Shown here: positions 26,388 to 35,616 of the stretch, piece by piece | How the letters are laid out: each line of letters begins with the position of its first letter | Numbering within the stretch: position 1 is the first letter of the stretch | Assembly (NCBI GenBank): GCA_964398215.1 | Contig: CAYNNP010000008.1 | Span: 1 to 62,823, forward strand | Length of the DNA stretch: 62,823 bases | Direction: 5' to 3' | From: CAYNNP01 sp964398215 | Lineage (GTDB): Bacteria; Planctomycetota; Planctomycetia; Pirellulales; Pirellulaceae | The notes under the pieces: generated by a model | Told to the model about the DNA's origin: nothing | The model's database searches: none | Seen by the model: the letters and a program-made list of their open reading frames with translations, nothing else | Translations under genes and position numbers: made by a program

Positions 26388-27287
26388 TTACTTAGGTTTG
26401 GCCACTGCATTGATGGCCTCACCTAGGGCTGTGGTCAGCTCACCCAACTGGGCCTGATCATAAGAACTTAAATTGCAGACTTTTGCCATCTTTGCAGTCC
26501 ACGGAATCTTGGCCCCTGGCGGCAAATCGTCCAACCCGAAGGCCGTTTCCGAGGGGATTCCCAAGGTGAATTGGTTTCCGTCGACGTGGATTTTCCGATC
26601 TTCCTGAGTACCCGTTAGCACCAACCGCATTGGTTCGTTGACAGGACGGATATTGTCGTTGGAATCTTTCCCTAAAAGCCAGACTACCGCCGCCCCTTCT
26701 CCAGTATTGGGGTGGATATAGACCAAGTGTCGAAGGATGTACTTGCGGTGTTTGTTTTTGCGGTGCATGATCCCTGGCGCGTCGAATACCAGCACAGCTG
26801 ACGATTGCACAACGATCTTAGCCTCAGAAAACATCCGCTCGTTTTCTTTCAAGACTTGGCGCCCGATGAACCCAGGGTCCGCCCCCTGATCTTTGACAGT
26901 TTCATAAGTAATGACTGTCTGGATTCCGTTTATTTTTGTGCTGTGGCCAACGCCGACCTCGGCTAATTTGTAGGACGTGATCCCAGACGAGTTCAGGACG
27001 GGTTCCACGGTTGCCAAAATCGTCAACGCAAAGGACGTTGCAGCCTTGCGAATCGGGGCGCTGAGGGAATCGACATCGCCGGTCGCAATGCGCGGCTGAG
27101 CGACCAAGACAACGCGATTCCACCGCTTGGCGTTTGCATTGTCGACCACCGTTCGGGCGTCGATTCGCGTCAAGCTAGCTTGCTGGGCTGGGACCTGTGA
27201 ATGAGCGGGCTGTGAAAAAATCGCCAAAGCAACTAGAAACACACCCAGCGTGGCCCAGCGAAATTCAATAGAGTGATTGCGTGCCAT
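26388..27287 (-). CDS. Secreted hypothetical protein
   Basis: 299 residues from ATG 27287. A signal peptide with a hydrophobic core LGVFLVALAIF and a cleavage site near AHS-Q is followed by a roughly 270-residue exported domain with no family I recognise. Conspicuous segments are KRWNRVVLVAQ, HRKNKHRKYILRHLVY and FGLDDLPPGAKIPWTAKM. It converges on the PilB-like gene with 18 nt between stops and is divergent from the ABC ATPase gene, so promoters for both lie in the short gap near 27290-27350. Function unknown. Confidence 0.72.
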   Translation of the reverse strand: MARNHSIEFRWATLGVFLVALAIFSQPAHSQVPAQQASLTRIDARTVVDNANAKRWNRVVLVAQPRIATGDVDSLSAPIRKAATSFALTILATVEPVLNSSGITSYKLAEVGVGHSTKINGIQTVITYETVKDQGADPGFIGRQVLKENERMFSEAKIVVQSSAVLVFDAPGIMHRKNKHRKYILRHLVYIHPNTGEGAAVVWLLGKDSNDNIRPVNEPMRLVLTGTQEDRKIHVDGNQFTLGIPSETAFGLDDLPPGAKIPWTAKMAKVCNLSSYDQAQLGELTTALGEAINAVAKPK

Positions 27288-27351
27288 GTGATTCGGTAGT
27301 TCGAGTTCAAAAAAACGCAGATTCATCGCAACCGCGATTCTAGAGTTTCAG

Positions 27352-28035
27352 ATGACAAAAGAAAACGCAGAAAACCAGTCGCACATTTCACTTCGCAATG
27401 TTTGCAAGCACTACGAGGACGGAAATGTCGTAGCCCTGGACGGAGTTTCACTTGAAATCGAGTCGGGAACTTTTGTGTCCGTGATGGGGCCCAGCGGTTG
27501 TGGCAAGTCAACGATGCTGAACATGATCGGGGCACTGGACAATCCTACTTCTGGAGAAGTGTTTCTAGCAGGCAATCCGCTGCACGCTCTGGGAGATTTG
27601 GATCGCGTTCGTTCACAAGAAATCGGTTTCGTTTTTCAGTCGTACTATCTTTTGCCAAATTTAACAGCAATTGAAAACGTGCAGATTCCCATGTTTGAGA
27701 GCGAACTGCCGCGACAGCATCGTGCGGCGCGTGCACAAGAACTTTTGACGCTGGTAGGGTTGGCCGATCGCATCAAACACTTGCCCAATCAGCTTTCCAT
27801 TGGGCAGCGACAACGTGTTGCGATCGCAAGAGCGATGGCGAATGAACCATCATTGATACTTGCCGACGAACCGACCGGCGCGCTTGACAGTAAAAGCGGC
27901 CAAGAAGTCATGACCCTGCTGAAGGAGTTAAACCGAACGCAGGAGACCACTCTGGTCATGGTCACTCACGACCAAAACGTTGCCGACCAAGCCGATCGAA
28001 CGATTCATTTAAGTGATGGACGGATCGTTGGCTAA
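27352..28035 (+). CDS. ABC transporter ATP-binding protein, LolD/MacB type
   Basis: 227 residues with all ATPase motifs of the LolD/MacB/FtsE group: Walker A GPSGCGKST, Q-loop FVFQSYYLLPNLT, signature LSIGQRQRVAIARAM, Walker B LILADEPTGALDS with the D-loop, and switch His in VMVTHDQ. The group powers lipoprotein release, macrolide export or other mechanotransmission across the envelope. The family signature usually reads LSGGEQQRVAIARA; here the Gly-Glu are Ile-Gly (LSIGQRQRV), which is tolerated but not common. No permease gene is adjacent, so it must pair with a permease elsewhere. It is followed by a convergent DUF1080 gene 9 nt away. Confidence 0.9.
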   Translation: MTKENAENQSHISLRNVCKHYEDGNVVALDGVSLEIESGTFVSVMGPSGCGKSTMLNMIGALDNPTSGEVFLAGNPLHALGDLDRVRSQEIGFVFQSYYLLPNLTAIENVQIPMFESELPRQHRAARAQELLTLVGLADRIKHLPNQLSIGQRQRVAIARAMANEPSLILADEPTGALDSKSGQEVMTLLKELNRTQETTLVMVTHDQNVADQADRTIHLSDGRIVG

Positions 28036-28044
28036 CGACTGCGT

Positions 28045-28836
28045 CTATTCACTTTTCAGAACCATCAATTCGATTTTCCGATACTCGCACGGATGGCTTT
28101 CGGATTGAATCGAAATCGTACCCTCGCTCAACATCAACGAACCGGCCTTGTCTGCCAATTCTTTGGCATGCGAATCACGTGGATCCAGTTGTGGCTTGGT
28201 GTATTCCAGAACAACTTTACCATCGATGATATGTTTGATTGAGTCGTTTCCACGAACCTCGACTTCGACAGTCACCCAACCATCACCATGATAGGTCTTG
28301 GAGGTGGATTTTGTGCAGTGCGGCTTGAACAGCTTTCCTTTCATCACCACATTCGTACCTGGCGTACAGAGGTTCGCAGTTGTCCGCTTTGCTTTGCCGT
28401 CCCCACCTAGCGTCTGGACCTCAATGCTGGTTGGAAAGTCCTGATCCTTGGACATTGTTTTTGGACTTTCACCGTGCAACATCAAGCCACTATTTCTAAG
28501 CGCCCATGCTGGCCCGCCCTTTGCTTGTTCACCCAAAAAGCGATACTCAACACGTAGTCGGTAGTGTGAAAAAGTATCCTTGTAAAAAAGGTGCCCGAAC
28601 GTGTCGTTGAACTCGTCGTACTTTTCGTAACCAACTTTCAAGACACCATCGGAGACTCGAAACGTATCTCCGTAGTTATCACCAAGTTTGTGATAGCGGA
28701 TCTTGGGTGTCCAACCACTCAAGTCCTTGCCGTTGAACAGCTGCATCCACTTTCCTGTTTGTGGTGGATCATCCCCGTGCGCAAATCCAGTCAACATGCA
28801 TGTCAAAATACAGGTAGTGAAAGTCAATGTTTTCAT
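28045..28836 (-). CDS. Secreted DUF1080 (3-keto-disaccharide hydrolase) protein
   Basis: 263 residues from ATG 28836, with a signal peptide MKTLTFTTCILTCMLTGFAHG. The domain begins QLFNGKDLSGWTP, the hallmark opening of the DUF1080 concanavalin-like fold, and later has LRVEYRF, SIEVQTLGG and VVLEYTKPQLD. Members have been shown to act on 3-keto-sugars made by Gfo/Idh-like dehydrogenases, and they are very numerous in planctomycetes. A Gfo/Idh/MocA enzyme with a Tat signal is present farther along at 50726, though not linked. An upstream start at 28950 would bury the signal peptide, so it was rejected. Confidence 0.86.
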   Translation of the reverse strand: MKTLTFTTCILTCMLTGFAHGDDPPQTGKWMQLFNGKDLSGWTPKIRYHKLGDNYGDTFRVSDGVLKVGYEKYDEFNDTFGHLFYKDTFSHYRLRVEYRFLGEQAKGGPAWALRNSGLMLHGESPKTMSKDQDFPTSIEVQTLGGDGKAKRTTANLCTPGTNVVMKGKLFKPHCTKSTSKTYHGDGWVTVEVEVRGNDSIKHIIDGKVVLEYTKPQLDPRDSHAKELADKAGSLMLSEGTISIQSESHPCEYRKIELMVLKSE

Positions 28837-29487
28837 CGTTCGGTTACTTGTTGCAGAGTTTTGGGGTAGCGGAAGTCGGTCAAGGGCTTGTTGATTTACT
28901 GAGCCGACGGCGCTAGCCGCGGGCCTTGTGGTGATAACGCAAACCTTCAAGGCCCGTGGCTAGCGCCAGCGGCTCACAAAAATTTGCCACGCAAATAAAT
29001 CAACAAACCGCCAAGACTTTCGGGCAGATCTTGAACCATGACGCGTTGGCTCGACGCGCCCAAACTATCATTACCAAGATAACATCTGGCGTCGAAAGAA
29101 AAGGAATCTCGGCATGTGGAATCATTCGGTAATTCCGTCCTGACTACGGCTCGCCCCGAGCATGCTGCGTTTGGGGTGGGACCCCAAGAACCCCAAAAGG
29201 TTTGTGGGTGATGCGGAAAATCGTGGGCAGACGAGTGTTACTTGCCGTTATTTACAGGGAATTCACCATTTGCGGCAATTTTCTGAAGAGTTAGAATAAG
29301 GAGGGTGCCTCAGGCATCTAAAAAGTGTGTCCTACCACTCCGCTTTTTTATTTCTGACCAAGATTGTTTTCCGCAGTAAAATCCACGCCAAGATATTTGG
29401 CGGATTGATATTGCTTCAACGCCTGCTGGTCAGTCAATAGCGTTCAATCGCTTAGGTCTAAAACGCCTCCTACCTCAAAAGATCGTA
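28837..29487. other. 650-nt intergenic region with a large palindrome and small hairpins
   Basis: No gene. It holds the large inverted repeat at 28900-28976. Further on, a 7-bp hairpin TTGGGGT-GGG-ACCCCAA is found at 29171-29187. Whether a small RNA is made from here cannot be told from sequence. Promoter signals for the divergent DUF1080 and DUF1552 genes are not recognisable. Confidence 0.5.
28900..28976. repeat. 77-nt imperfect palindrome
   Basis: Arms of 28 nt, 28900-28927 and 28949-28976, pair with three mismatches (25 of 28) around a 21-nt loop. The sequence TGAGCCG...GGCCTT is of the kind found repeatedly between genes in Pirellulaceae. Only one copy is seen in this window, so its repetitive nature is an inference. 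Confidence 0.7.
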
Positions 29488-30807
29488 ATGCTGAATCGCA
29501 GAAGAATGCTGCAGGGAATTGCTGCTGGCGCTGGTGCTACTTTTGGAAACTCGTTTGCATCGGAACGCCTGTTGGCCGCTCCTGCAAGTAACACGACGCC
29601 AAAACGCATTGTGTTTTTCATGCAGAACCAAGGATTTCATCCTGGGACTTGCGTTCCTAAAGGCATGAAGAACAGCGGCTCTTTGGCGAAAGCCGAACTG
29701 CCAGAACCAATCAGTGCACTTGAGCCTTTTAAAGAACGGCTGCACATTATCAATGGCCTGCACGGCATCCACACAAGCCCATCGCATAGTGCGTTCTTTG
29801 GTGCCTTGGGCGGGTACCGCGGAAGCGATGGTGTGCCTCCGAGCGCGCCGACGATTGATTATGAACTGAGCAAGGCGCTTCCGCAGACATTGCTTCCGCA
29901 CTTGTGTATCGGCATGGACTCGATCGAGAACATGACTACCAAGCCGACGATCGCGACTTTGTCTGCAAGTGGAGCTGGCCAGCCAATCTTCATGCATTCG
30001 AATCCGAATCATTTGTATCAAATGCTCTATGGTGGTATCTCTACGGGTAACATTCGCATCCAACATGAAGCTCGCTCCAATACACTGAACCAGATTGAAT
30101 CACTGGCGGCAGCAAAAGGACGTGCGCTCCCACGTTCCGAGCAGCAGCGATATGGTCAATACGTTCAAGGCTTCAAGGAAGTCAATGGGTTACGTGATCG
30201 ACTGGATTCCGTTTCTGATCACCTGCGCAAATTTGCGCCGACAGTCGACGAGAAATACTCGAAGCCAGAATTCGAAACGGATTGGCACGATCGCTTGTTG
30301 GACCTTGGCATTTCAGCATTGACGTCAGGTATCACCAACACACTGACGATCGGCTCCGGTCGCGGCGAGATCTTTGGCGCGTGGAAGGGGCTGGGTGTCG
30401 ATGAGCAAGGCCACAACCTTGGTCACATGGACCAACCAGACAACCCGATTTGGATCAAAATTCGGCAATACAACTGCCGTATGCTCGTCAAGATGATGGA
30501 GAAACTAGAAAGCGTACCTGAAGGCAGTGGCACGATGATGGATAACACATTGATCGTGTACACCAGCAACAATGCTGACAAACAGCACACTAGCGGAGCC
30601 AACTGGCCTGTGATGTTGTTGGGCGATCTGGACGGCGCGTTCAAGACTGGCTGCTTTACACAGCTGGATGGCAAACGACCGATCAACGCATTTTACACAT
30701 CGCTTCTGCGAGCTGCCGGCCAGAATGTGGATCGGTTCAACATGAATGACAAGCTGGCCAAGAAGTTTGACTCAAGCACAGGACCGCTGAAGGAAGTTCT
30801 GGCATGA
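29488..30807 (+). CDS. DUF1552 protein, Tat-exported
   Basis: 439 residues. The N-terminus LNRRRMLQGIAAGAGATFG is a twin-arginine signal. The remainder has the DUF1552 profile: RIVFFMQNQGFHPGTCVP, KERLHIINGLHGIH, then GGYRG, and a C-terminal INAFYTSLLRAAGQ. DUF1552 proteins are common in planctomycetes, resemble alkaline-phosphatase-superfamily-like folds, and are nearly always paired with a DUF1592/1588-type cytochrome, as here. Its stop overlaps the start of the next gene by 4 nt (ATGA). The substrate is unknown; an exported oxidoreductase pair is the current best guess. ATG 29488 chosen because it directly precedes the Tat motif. Confidence 0.87.
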   Translation: MLNRRRMLQGIAAGAGATFGNSFASERLLAAPASNTTPKRIVFFMQNQGFHPGTCVPKGMKNSGSLAKAELPEPISALEPFKERLHIINGLHGIHTSPSHSAFFGALGGYRGSDGVPPSAPTIDYELSKALPQTLLPHLCIGMDSIENMTTKPTIATLSASGAGQPIFMHSNPNHLYQMLYGGISTGNIRIQHEARSNTLNQIESLAAAKGRALPRSEQQRYGQYVQGFKEVNGLRDRLDSVSDHLRKFAPTVDEKYSKPEFETDWHDRLLDLGISALTSGITNTLTIGSGRGEIFGAWKGLGVDEQGHNLGHMDQPDNPIWIKIRQYNCRMLVKMMEKLESVPEGSGTMMDNTLIVYTSNNADKQHTSGANWPVMLLGDLDGAFKTGCFTQLDGKRPINAFYTSLLRAAGQNVDRFNMNDKLAKKFDSSTGPLKEVLA

Positions 30808-33413
30808 GCAAGCTAGGTGTTGTTTTTGGCAACGAAACAGGTTCGCGTTTTTGTTGCGTTTCGCAATTGCCGCTTACCCTGGCCATGTTCGTCGGTATTT
30901 TATTTTCGACAGCAAGTGCAGAGACTTACAAGCCTGGTCAAGGCGCCAACAAGAAGTTTAGATTCGCGAAATCTTTTCTTGTTAACCACTGCGTCGACTG
31001 CCACGGCGAATCAGACCCTGAAGGCGATCTTTCGCTTCATGATTTGGGGGAAGTTGATGAAGTCAATGCGGCAATTTGGAAAGCGATCTGGGCGCAGGTT
31101 GCACTGAAAGAGATGCCACCAAATGACGCTGGGCAGCCAGAAGTTATCGAGCGTCTGCAGTTTACGGACTGGGTTGTCGGGGCGTTAAAACGCGAGATGA
31201 AAGACAAGGGTGGATTCCAAGCTGATCAAGATCCCAACAAAGCAAATTTCGTTGACCATGATTTACTTTTTGGTCCGCTACCCGATGGCATCAAGCTTTT
31301 GCCAACTTCGTCACCGACCCGCATCTGGAGAGTGACGCCTCAGGAACACATCACGCGTTTGAATGAGTTGATCAACAAGGAACCAGAGTTTGACCCAAAA
31401 CGTCCCGGCGTTCGAACGCATGGCGACGTCGTTCCCACGAATCATGGCGGTGAGCTAAAACTATACTTCGGCACCGATCGAATCATTCGCTGGCAGGGCG
31501 GTACGGTTGCGTATGCAACGTCAGTCAAGAGTATTCCTGCCGTACTGTCATCAGCTCGAAAGCACGGGCTAGAGAACTATCCAGACTTCTATACCGTCAA
31601 TAGCGCCGAAGCGACTCAGATCATGGATGTCGCCGACGATATCATTCGTTACATGGCGTATGGCCCTCTGAGCATCGCGAATCCAGACCAGATTACCGAC
31701 GACCCAAATACTTACAAGATGGAAGGCGATATCCGAGGCTTGCCCACGGCTATCGTCTACAGCACAAAAGTCATGCGCCCGCTGACGCCGGTTTATGAAC
31801 TGTTGACGCAAGACGGGGTGGATGTCGATCGACTGCGTGCCGCGGTGGACTACCTTTTCGAATCGCTGACGTATCGCCCGCCCAGCAAATCCGAGTCCGA
31901 TGTCTATCTGAAAATCGTGCAGCAATCGATCGATAAACTTGGCAAGGAAGAAGGCGCGGTCTTAGGGCTTTCGGCTATCTTTCTGGACCGCGACGCTATG
32001 TTTCGACCAGAGTTGGCAGACAGCAGCAAGGCCGATAAGCATGGTCGCGTGATGCTACAAGACTGGGAATTGGGGCTCGCAGTAAACCATGCACTTAGCT
32101 ACATCAAACCGGACGCGGAGCTACGAACCGCAATCGTTGAAGGAAGGATGCGGACAAGAGCGGATGTTAAACGTGAAGTCGAAAGAATCTTGGCTGACGA
32201 CACGATCCGCAAACCACGTATTTTGCGTTTCTTTCGCGACTACTTTGACTACGATCTAGGTGGTTATATCTGCAAGGATACCAAATCGCTCGGAGCGACA
32301 GGTGTGAGCAATCGTGGAACATCGCACTATCGAGCAATGTTCGACGCGACGGCAAGTACCGATCGATTGATCGAATTGATTTTGCAAGAAGACACCGACG
32401 TGCTCAATCAGCTTTTGACAACCGATAAAGTGGTCGCGACGAAAGCAGATCGCGTCTATTTCGGTGTTTTGCGTACAAGCCAGGAGAGGAAAGAGGCGGT
32501 CGCGCTGGCGAGAATTGCAACAGCCGAGGCTGTCAAGAAAGAGACAGCAGAATTGAAAGCCGCAAAAGAAGCTGTGACCGAGCTTGAGCAGAAGTTGCAA
32601 GACGCTCCCGAAACCAAGGCGACGAAAAGAGATCTGGCTGCCGCCGAGAGGAAAGTCACTAGCACAAAGAAGAAAATCGCTGCATCGAAGAGGCTACGTG
32701 CGGCGGCGAATCAACAAGTCACTCCAGCAGAACTCTCTGGACCGGAAGTGTTCGCTCGTGTTAGTCGACGTAGCTTCGGCGCGGGGACCATGAAGCCTGA
32801 ACGAGTGCTGGCAACAGTCCCCGAAGGACAACGCTTGGGTATTCTGACGCATCCCAGTTGGTTGGTTTCACATTCTGATGCGATGGACAATCACGCGATC
32901 CTGCGAGGTCGGTGGGTCCGTGAACGTTTGTTGGGAGGAGGGATTCCTGACGTTCCAATCACGGTCGATGCCATGCTCCCTGATGAACCGAAAAGCACTC
33001 TTCGTCAGCGGATGCGGGTAACAAAAGAGTCATATTGCTGGACCTGTCACCAAAAAATGGATCCGCTTGGTCTGCCTTTTGAAATGTTCAATCATGCCGG
33101 TGTATTTCGTACGACAGAGCTGGACGAACCAGTCGAAACATCTGGCGAGATCATTGGTTCGGGCGACCCAGAGATGGACGGAGAGGTTTCTGATGCAATT
33201 GAAATGATTCGCAAACTTGCAAAAAGCGAACGCGTCGAACAAGTTTTCGTCCGGCATGCTTTTCGCTTTTGGATGGGCCGCAACGAGACTCTAAACGATG
33301 CACCAGTACTACAAGCGGCTTATCGCGAATACAAAGAGAACGGTGGCAGCATGAACGCACTGATCACATCGCTGCTAACTTCAGATGCGTTTCTGTATCG
33401 AAAGAAACATTGA
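30804..33413 (+). CDS. DUF1592/DUF1588/DUF1585 cytochrome c-like protein
   Basis: 869 residues, exported (hydrophobic segment near 22-40). A first haem-c motif CVDCH is at C63-H67 and a second, CWTCH, at C745-H749 in the DUF1588-type part (YCWTCHQKMDPLG). Between these lie the DUF1587/DUF1595/DUF1592 regions (WRVTPQEHITRLNELI, LTYRPPSKSESDVY, RILRFFRDYFDYD). A Lys/Glu/Ala coiled-coil stretch (about 575-640) is inserted in the middle and is not usual for these proteins. The C-terminus ends with the DUF1585-like FVRHAFRFWMGRNE. The gene overlaps the DUF1552 gene by 4 nt, so the two are made together. A periplasmic oxidase/dehydrogenase is suggested by the haem sites, with the substrate unknown. 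Confidence 0.9.
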   Translation: MSKLGVVFGNETGSRFCCVSQLPLTLAMFVGILFSTASAETYKPGQGANKKFRFAKSFLVNHCVDCHGESDPEGDLSLHDLGEVDEVNAAIWKAIWAQVALKEMPPNDAGQPEVIERLQFTDWVVGALKREMKDKGGFQADQDPNKANFVDHDLLFGPLPDGIKLLPTSSPTRIWRVTPQEHITRLNELINKEPEFDPKRPGVRTHGDVVPTNHGGELKLYFGTDRIIRWQGGTVAYATSVKSIPAVLSSARKHGLENYPDFYTVNSAEATQIMDVADDIIRYMAYGPLSIANPDQITDDPNTYKMEGDIRGLPTAIVYSTKVMRPLTPVYELLTQDGVDVDRLRAAVDYLFESLTYRPPSKSESDVYLKIVQQSIDKLGKEEGAVLGLSAIFLDRDAMFRPELADSSKADKHGRVMLQDWELGLAVNHALSYIKPDAELRTAIVEGRMRTRADVKREVERILADDTIRKPRILRFFRDYFDYDLGGYICKDTKSLGATGVSNRGTSHYRAMFDATASTDRLIELILQEDTDVLNQLLTTDKVVATKADRVYFGVLRTSQERKEAVALARIATAEAVKKETAELKAAKEAVTELEQKLQDAPETKATKRDLAAAERKVTSTKKKIAASKRLRAAANQQVTPAELSGPEVFARVSRRSFGAGTMKPERVLATVPEGQRLGILTHPSWLVSHSDAMDNHAILRGRWVRERLLGGGIPDVPITVDAMLPDEPKSTLRQRMRVTKESYCWTCHQKMDPLGLPFEMFNHAGVFRTTELDEPVETSGEIIGSGDPEMDGEVSDAIEMIRKLAKSERVEQVFVRHAFRFWMGRNETLNDAPVLQAAYREYKENGGSMNALITSLLTSDAFLYRKKH

Positions 33414-33424
33414 AGTAGCCGGAT

Positions 33425-33757
33425 TTACGAGTTTGGCCGGATCTCTTGGATTGGTTTCGATTGGCCAGACACAATGCGGATGCTCCAGTCACCAGAGTCT
33501 TCGCCAATGCACCATTGGCCAGCGAAGGTTCCTTCGCCATCGAATTGCCCAAGATACGCGACATCATGTTGGCCAATGTATCGCTTGTGAATCGTAACGG
33601 ATCCGTCAGACTTGATGATTCCGCCCAGGGTAAACGGGCCAATGATGTCGACACCGCTTCCTTTCAGTTCACGAGAATCGAATGCGATTTTCAATTCGTT
33701 CATTGGCTGGCGGCCGAGCCCGGATTGGTCCCACCAGCCTTCGCAATTGATCGTCAT
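33425..33757 (-). CDS. Small beta-rich hypothetical protein
   Basis: 110 residues if it begins at ATG 33757 (MTINCEGWWDQSG). It has the look of a small beta-barrel or lipocalin-like domain with regular strands (FTLGGIIKSDGSVTIHKRY, GTFAGQWCIGEDSGDWSIRI), but no family is recognised. A longer frame from a TTG at 33895 would overlap the preceding gene by 56 nt and begin with an unconserved-looking stretch, so the later ATG is preferred. It follows the secreted protein gene by 82 nt on the minus strand and converges with the DUF1592 gene (11 nt between stops). Confidence 0.6.
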   Translation of the reverse strand: MTINCEGWWDQSGLGRQPMNELKIAFDSRELKGSGVDIIGPFTLGGIIKSDGSVTIHKRYIGQHDVAYLGQFDGEGTFAGQWCIGEDSGDWSIRIVSGQSKPIQEIRPNS

Positions 33758-33839
33758 GCTAAAATTGTGTGTTCGTGAATCAAATAAACCGTGTGCCAAT
33801 TTGATTCTTGGGTTCTGCTGGGCATCAGGCAAGCGAAAT

Positions 33840-34811
33840 TTATGTTTGATTGAGCTCCAGGAATCCGCGGCGAAGTCGTTGATACCGAACTGCAAGACGA
33901 CGAACCTCCATTGGCAGCCCAGAAATCGTTCTATCTAGATAGGCGTTTTCCTTGCCTTGCAAAAACGCAGGCAACCAGTCATTGCCAAAACTTGTGGGTG
34001 AATCGAATTCCAGATTAGCGGCCACTTGGTGAATTAGCATCGACAAAGATGGCGGCGGAGCCCGTCGCTGGGGTGCACTTTCTTGCAGTTGTGTTTCTAA
34101 ACGTGCCAGACTGCTTGCCATTTCTTTCGCCTCATGATCACCGGCAACATAGAAAGGCAACGCAAATTCTCGGTTTGATCGCGATCTCTTTGAGCCCGAC
34201 TGAGTGCTGATGGAAAGATTCAAGATCCCACTTCGCCATCGTAATGGCGTTTGTAACTGTATCCGAAAAGTCTTGTTTCCCTCGATGATTTGATCAGCCG
34301 TCCGCCGCCACTTGAAATACACACCCTGGCCTCGGTTGATCGTTCCTGACGCGATGACTGTTTGCAAATGGGGGCGAGCTGTGAATTCGCTTGCAAAGAG
34401 TTGTTTGGTTCCTCGATCGACCCCTAGGTTTCCTTTGGCAAAACTTGATAGATCAGTGTTGATACCCAGTCCCAGAGCCCCTGTGTCTTCGACGGATGAT
34501 TTGATTTTTGTGCCACCGTCAAGCTGACTCGCTGCGGTAGTCTTGGGCGCGTAGTCATGAATTTTGATCCGCTGATTTTGCAACTGGGCTTTGACAAGCA
34601 ACTGTTGGGGTTGCTTGTTGGCATCGCTCTCATCAACAAAACAAGAAACGGGTACCAGGATCTCAATGATTCGTTCGCCTGTCGGGGACTGAAGCTCAGT
34701 CGCAGCGATGTACGGTGGCACATCGAATTCAACCAATCGATCTTGGGCAGAGACCGACTGAGATGTAGCGAGTACAAAGAGTGCGGCGATGCAGTACTTG
34801 AATTCATTCAT
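33840..34811 (-). CDS. Secreted hypothetical protein
   Basis: 323 residues. A signal peptide MNEFKYCIAALFVLATSQSVSA-QD is followed by a domain with a LGLGINTDLSSFAKGNLGVD stretch and a region of basic segments (GSKRSRSNREFALPFYV). The C-terminus has helical, Arg-rich sequence (MEVRRLAVRYQRLRRGFLEL). No family is recognised. It probably forms a unit with the small beta-rich gene downstream. Outer-face or periplasmic location follows from the signal peptide. Confidence 0.68.
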   Translation of the reverse strand: MNEFKYCIAALFVLATSQSVSAQDRLVEFDVPPYIAATELQSPTGERIIEILVPVSCFVDESDANKQPQQLLVKAQLQNQRIKIHDYAPKTTAASQLDGGTKIKSSVEDTGALGLGINTDLSSFAKGNLGVDRGTKQLFASEFTARPHLQTVIASGTINRGQGVYFKWRRTADQIIEGNKTFRIQLQTPLRWRSGILNLSISTQSGSKRSRSNREFALPFYVAGDHEAKEMASSLARLETQLQESAPQRRAPPPSLSMLIHQVAANLEFDSPTSFGNDWLPAFLQGKENAYLDRTISGLPMEVRRLAVRYQRLRRGFLELNQT

Positions 34812-35032
34812 CGGTCAGCCAATTGTGAGAGAAACTGAGACGACGAAAACATGCGAGGCTGCCAAAAAAATCAGCGCTGCATGATTCTCGCCATTCCCTA
34901 CCGAGCGTCTGATCAAGCATATTGCCAGCGATCTACCGGGCAATGGCGGCGCGCAGTCGCCCAGCGCAAGGTCGGACTGTGAAACAAGAACACGCTGGGT
35001 GGCTATCCGTGGCTACCAGATCGTGAAACTCT

Positions 35033-35614
35033 CTAGCTATGCATCCTGGGAAGCTCGCTTCCTTCTGCAATGATCTGACTCTCATCGGCGGACAGTTGGT
35101 CTAGCCGCACGCGCACAACAGACCGCTCTGCAAAGGATTCGGCGATACGTACGTAGGTCGTATGGTGTCTTGCCTCGCTCTCAAAAAGACTGGCGTAAAA
35201 CTTAGACAATTCGGGCTCCGAATCCTTGACGTGTTCAGCCAGCAATTGAAAGCGTTCGCAGCTTCGTGCTTCGATCAGGGAACCGACCAGCAATCGATCA
35301 ACTGCACGTTCCGGCTCATGTGGCCTTACCAATCCGTTTAGCTTTCGGCCATACGGTCCACTGGGCAAAGTGCGAAACTCAATCCCACGTTGGTCCAATA
35401 TTTCAAGCACTAGATGAAAGTGCTCGAGTTCCTCTTGGACGATGATTGTCATTTCGCGGCACAACTCACGATGCTCGGTGTACGAGTTCATCAGATTCAT
35501 CGCCACGGACGCTGCCTTGCGTTCGCAGTGCGCGTGGTCAATCAATATTTCGTCCAAGTGATCATCCACTTGGGAAAGCCATCGTCGATCCGATTCGGAC
35601 TGCAGATGCAGCAT
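35033..35614 (-). CDS. miaE: tRNA hydroxylase MiaE
   Basis: Hydroxylates the isopentenyl group of ms2i6A37 in tRNA, using a non-haem diiron centre. The 193 residues are short and mostly helical, with the ferritin-like metal motifs: EILIDHAHCERKAAS, IVQEELEHFHLV, LVGSLIEARSCERF and LFESEARHHTTY. The prerequisite modification enzyme MiaB is encoded at 14632. The gene starts with ATG 35614, only 2 nt after the stop of ftsY, so they are co-transcribed. MiaE is best known from gammaproteobacteria; its presence in a planctomycete suggests wider spread or transfer. Confidence 0.9.
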   Translation of the reverse strand: MLHLQSESDRRWLSQVDDHLDEILIDHAHCERKAASVAMNLMNSYTEHRELCREMTIIVQEELEHFHLVLEILDQRGIEFRTLPSGPYGRKLNGLVRPHEPERAVDRLLVGSLIEARSCERFQLLAEHVKDSEPELSKFYASLFESEARHHTTYVRIAESFAERSVVRVRLDQLSADESQIIAEGSELPRMHS

Positions 35615-35616
35615 GT

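Noticed and set aside
29040..29330. tRNA, 6S or SRP RNA gene
   Set aside because: No cloverleaf, GGTTCGA-type T-loop or conserved core element of these RNAs was found here or in other intergenic regions.
33758..33895. Longer start for the small beta-rich protein
   Set aside because: The frame begins at TTG and overlaps the end of the upstream gene by 56 nt. The later ATG is simpler.
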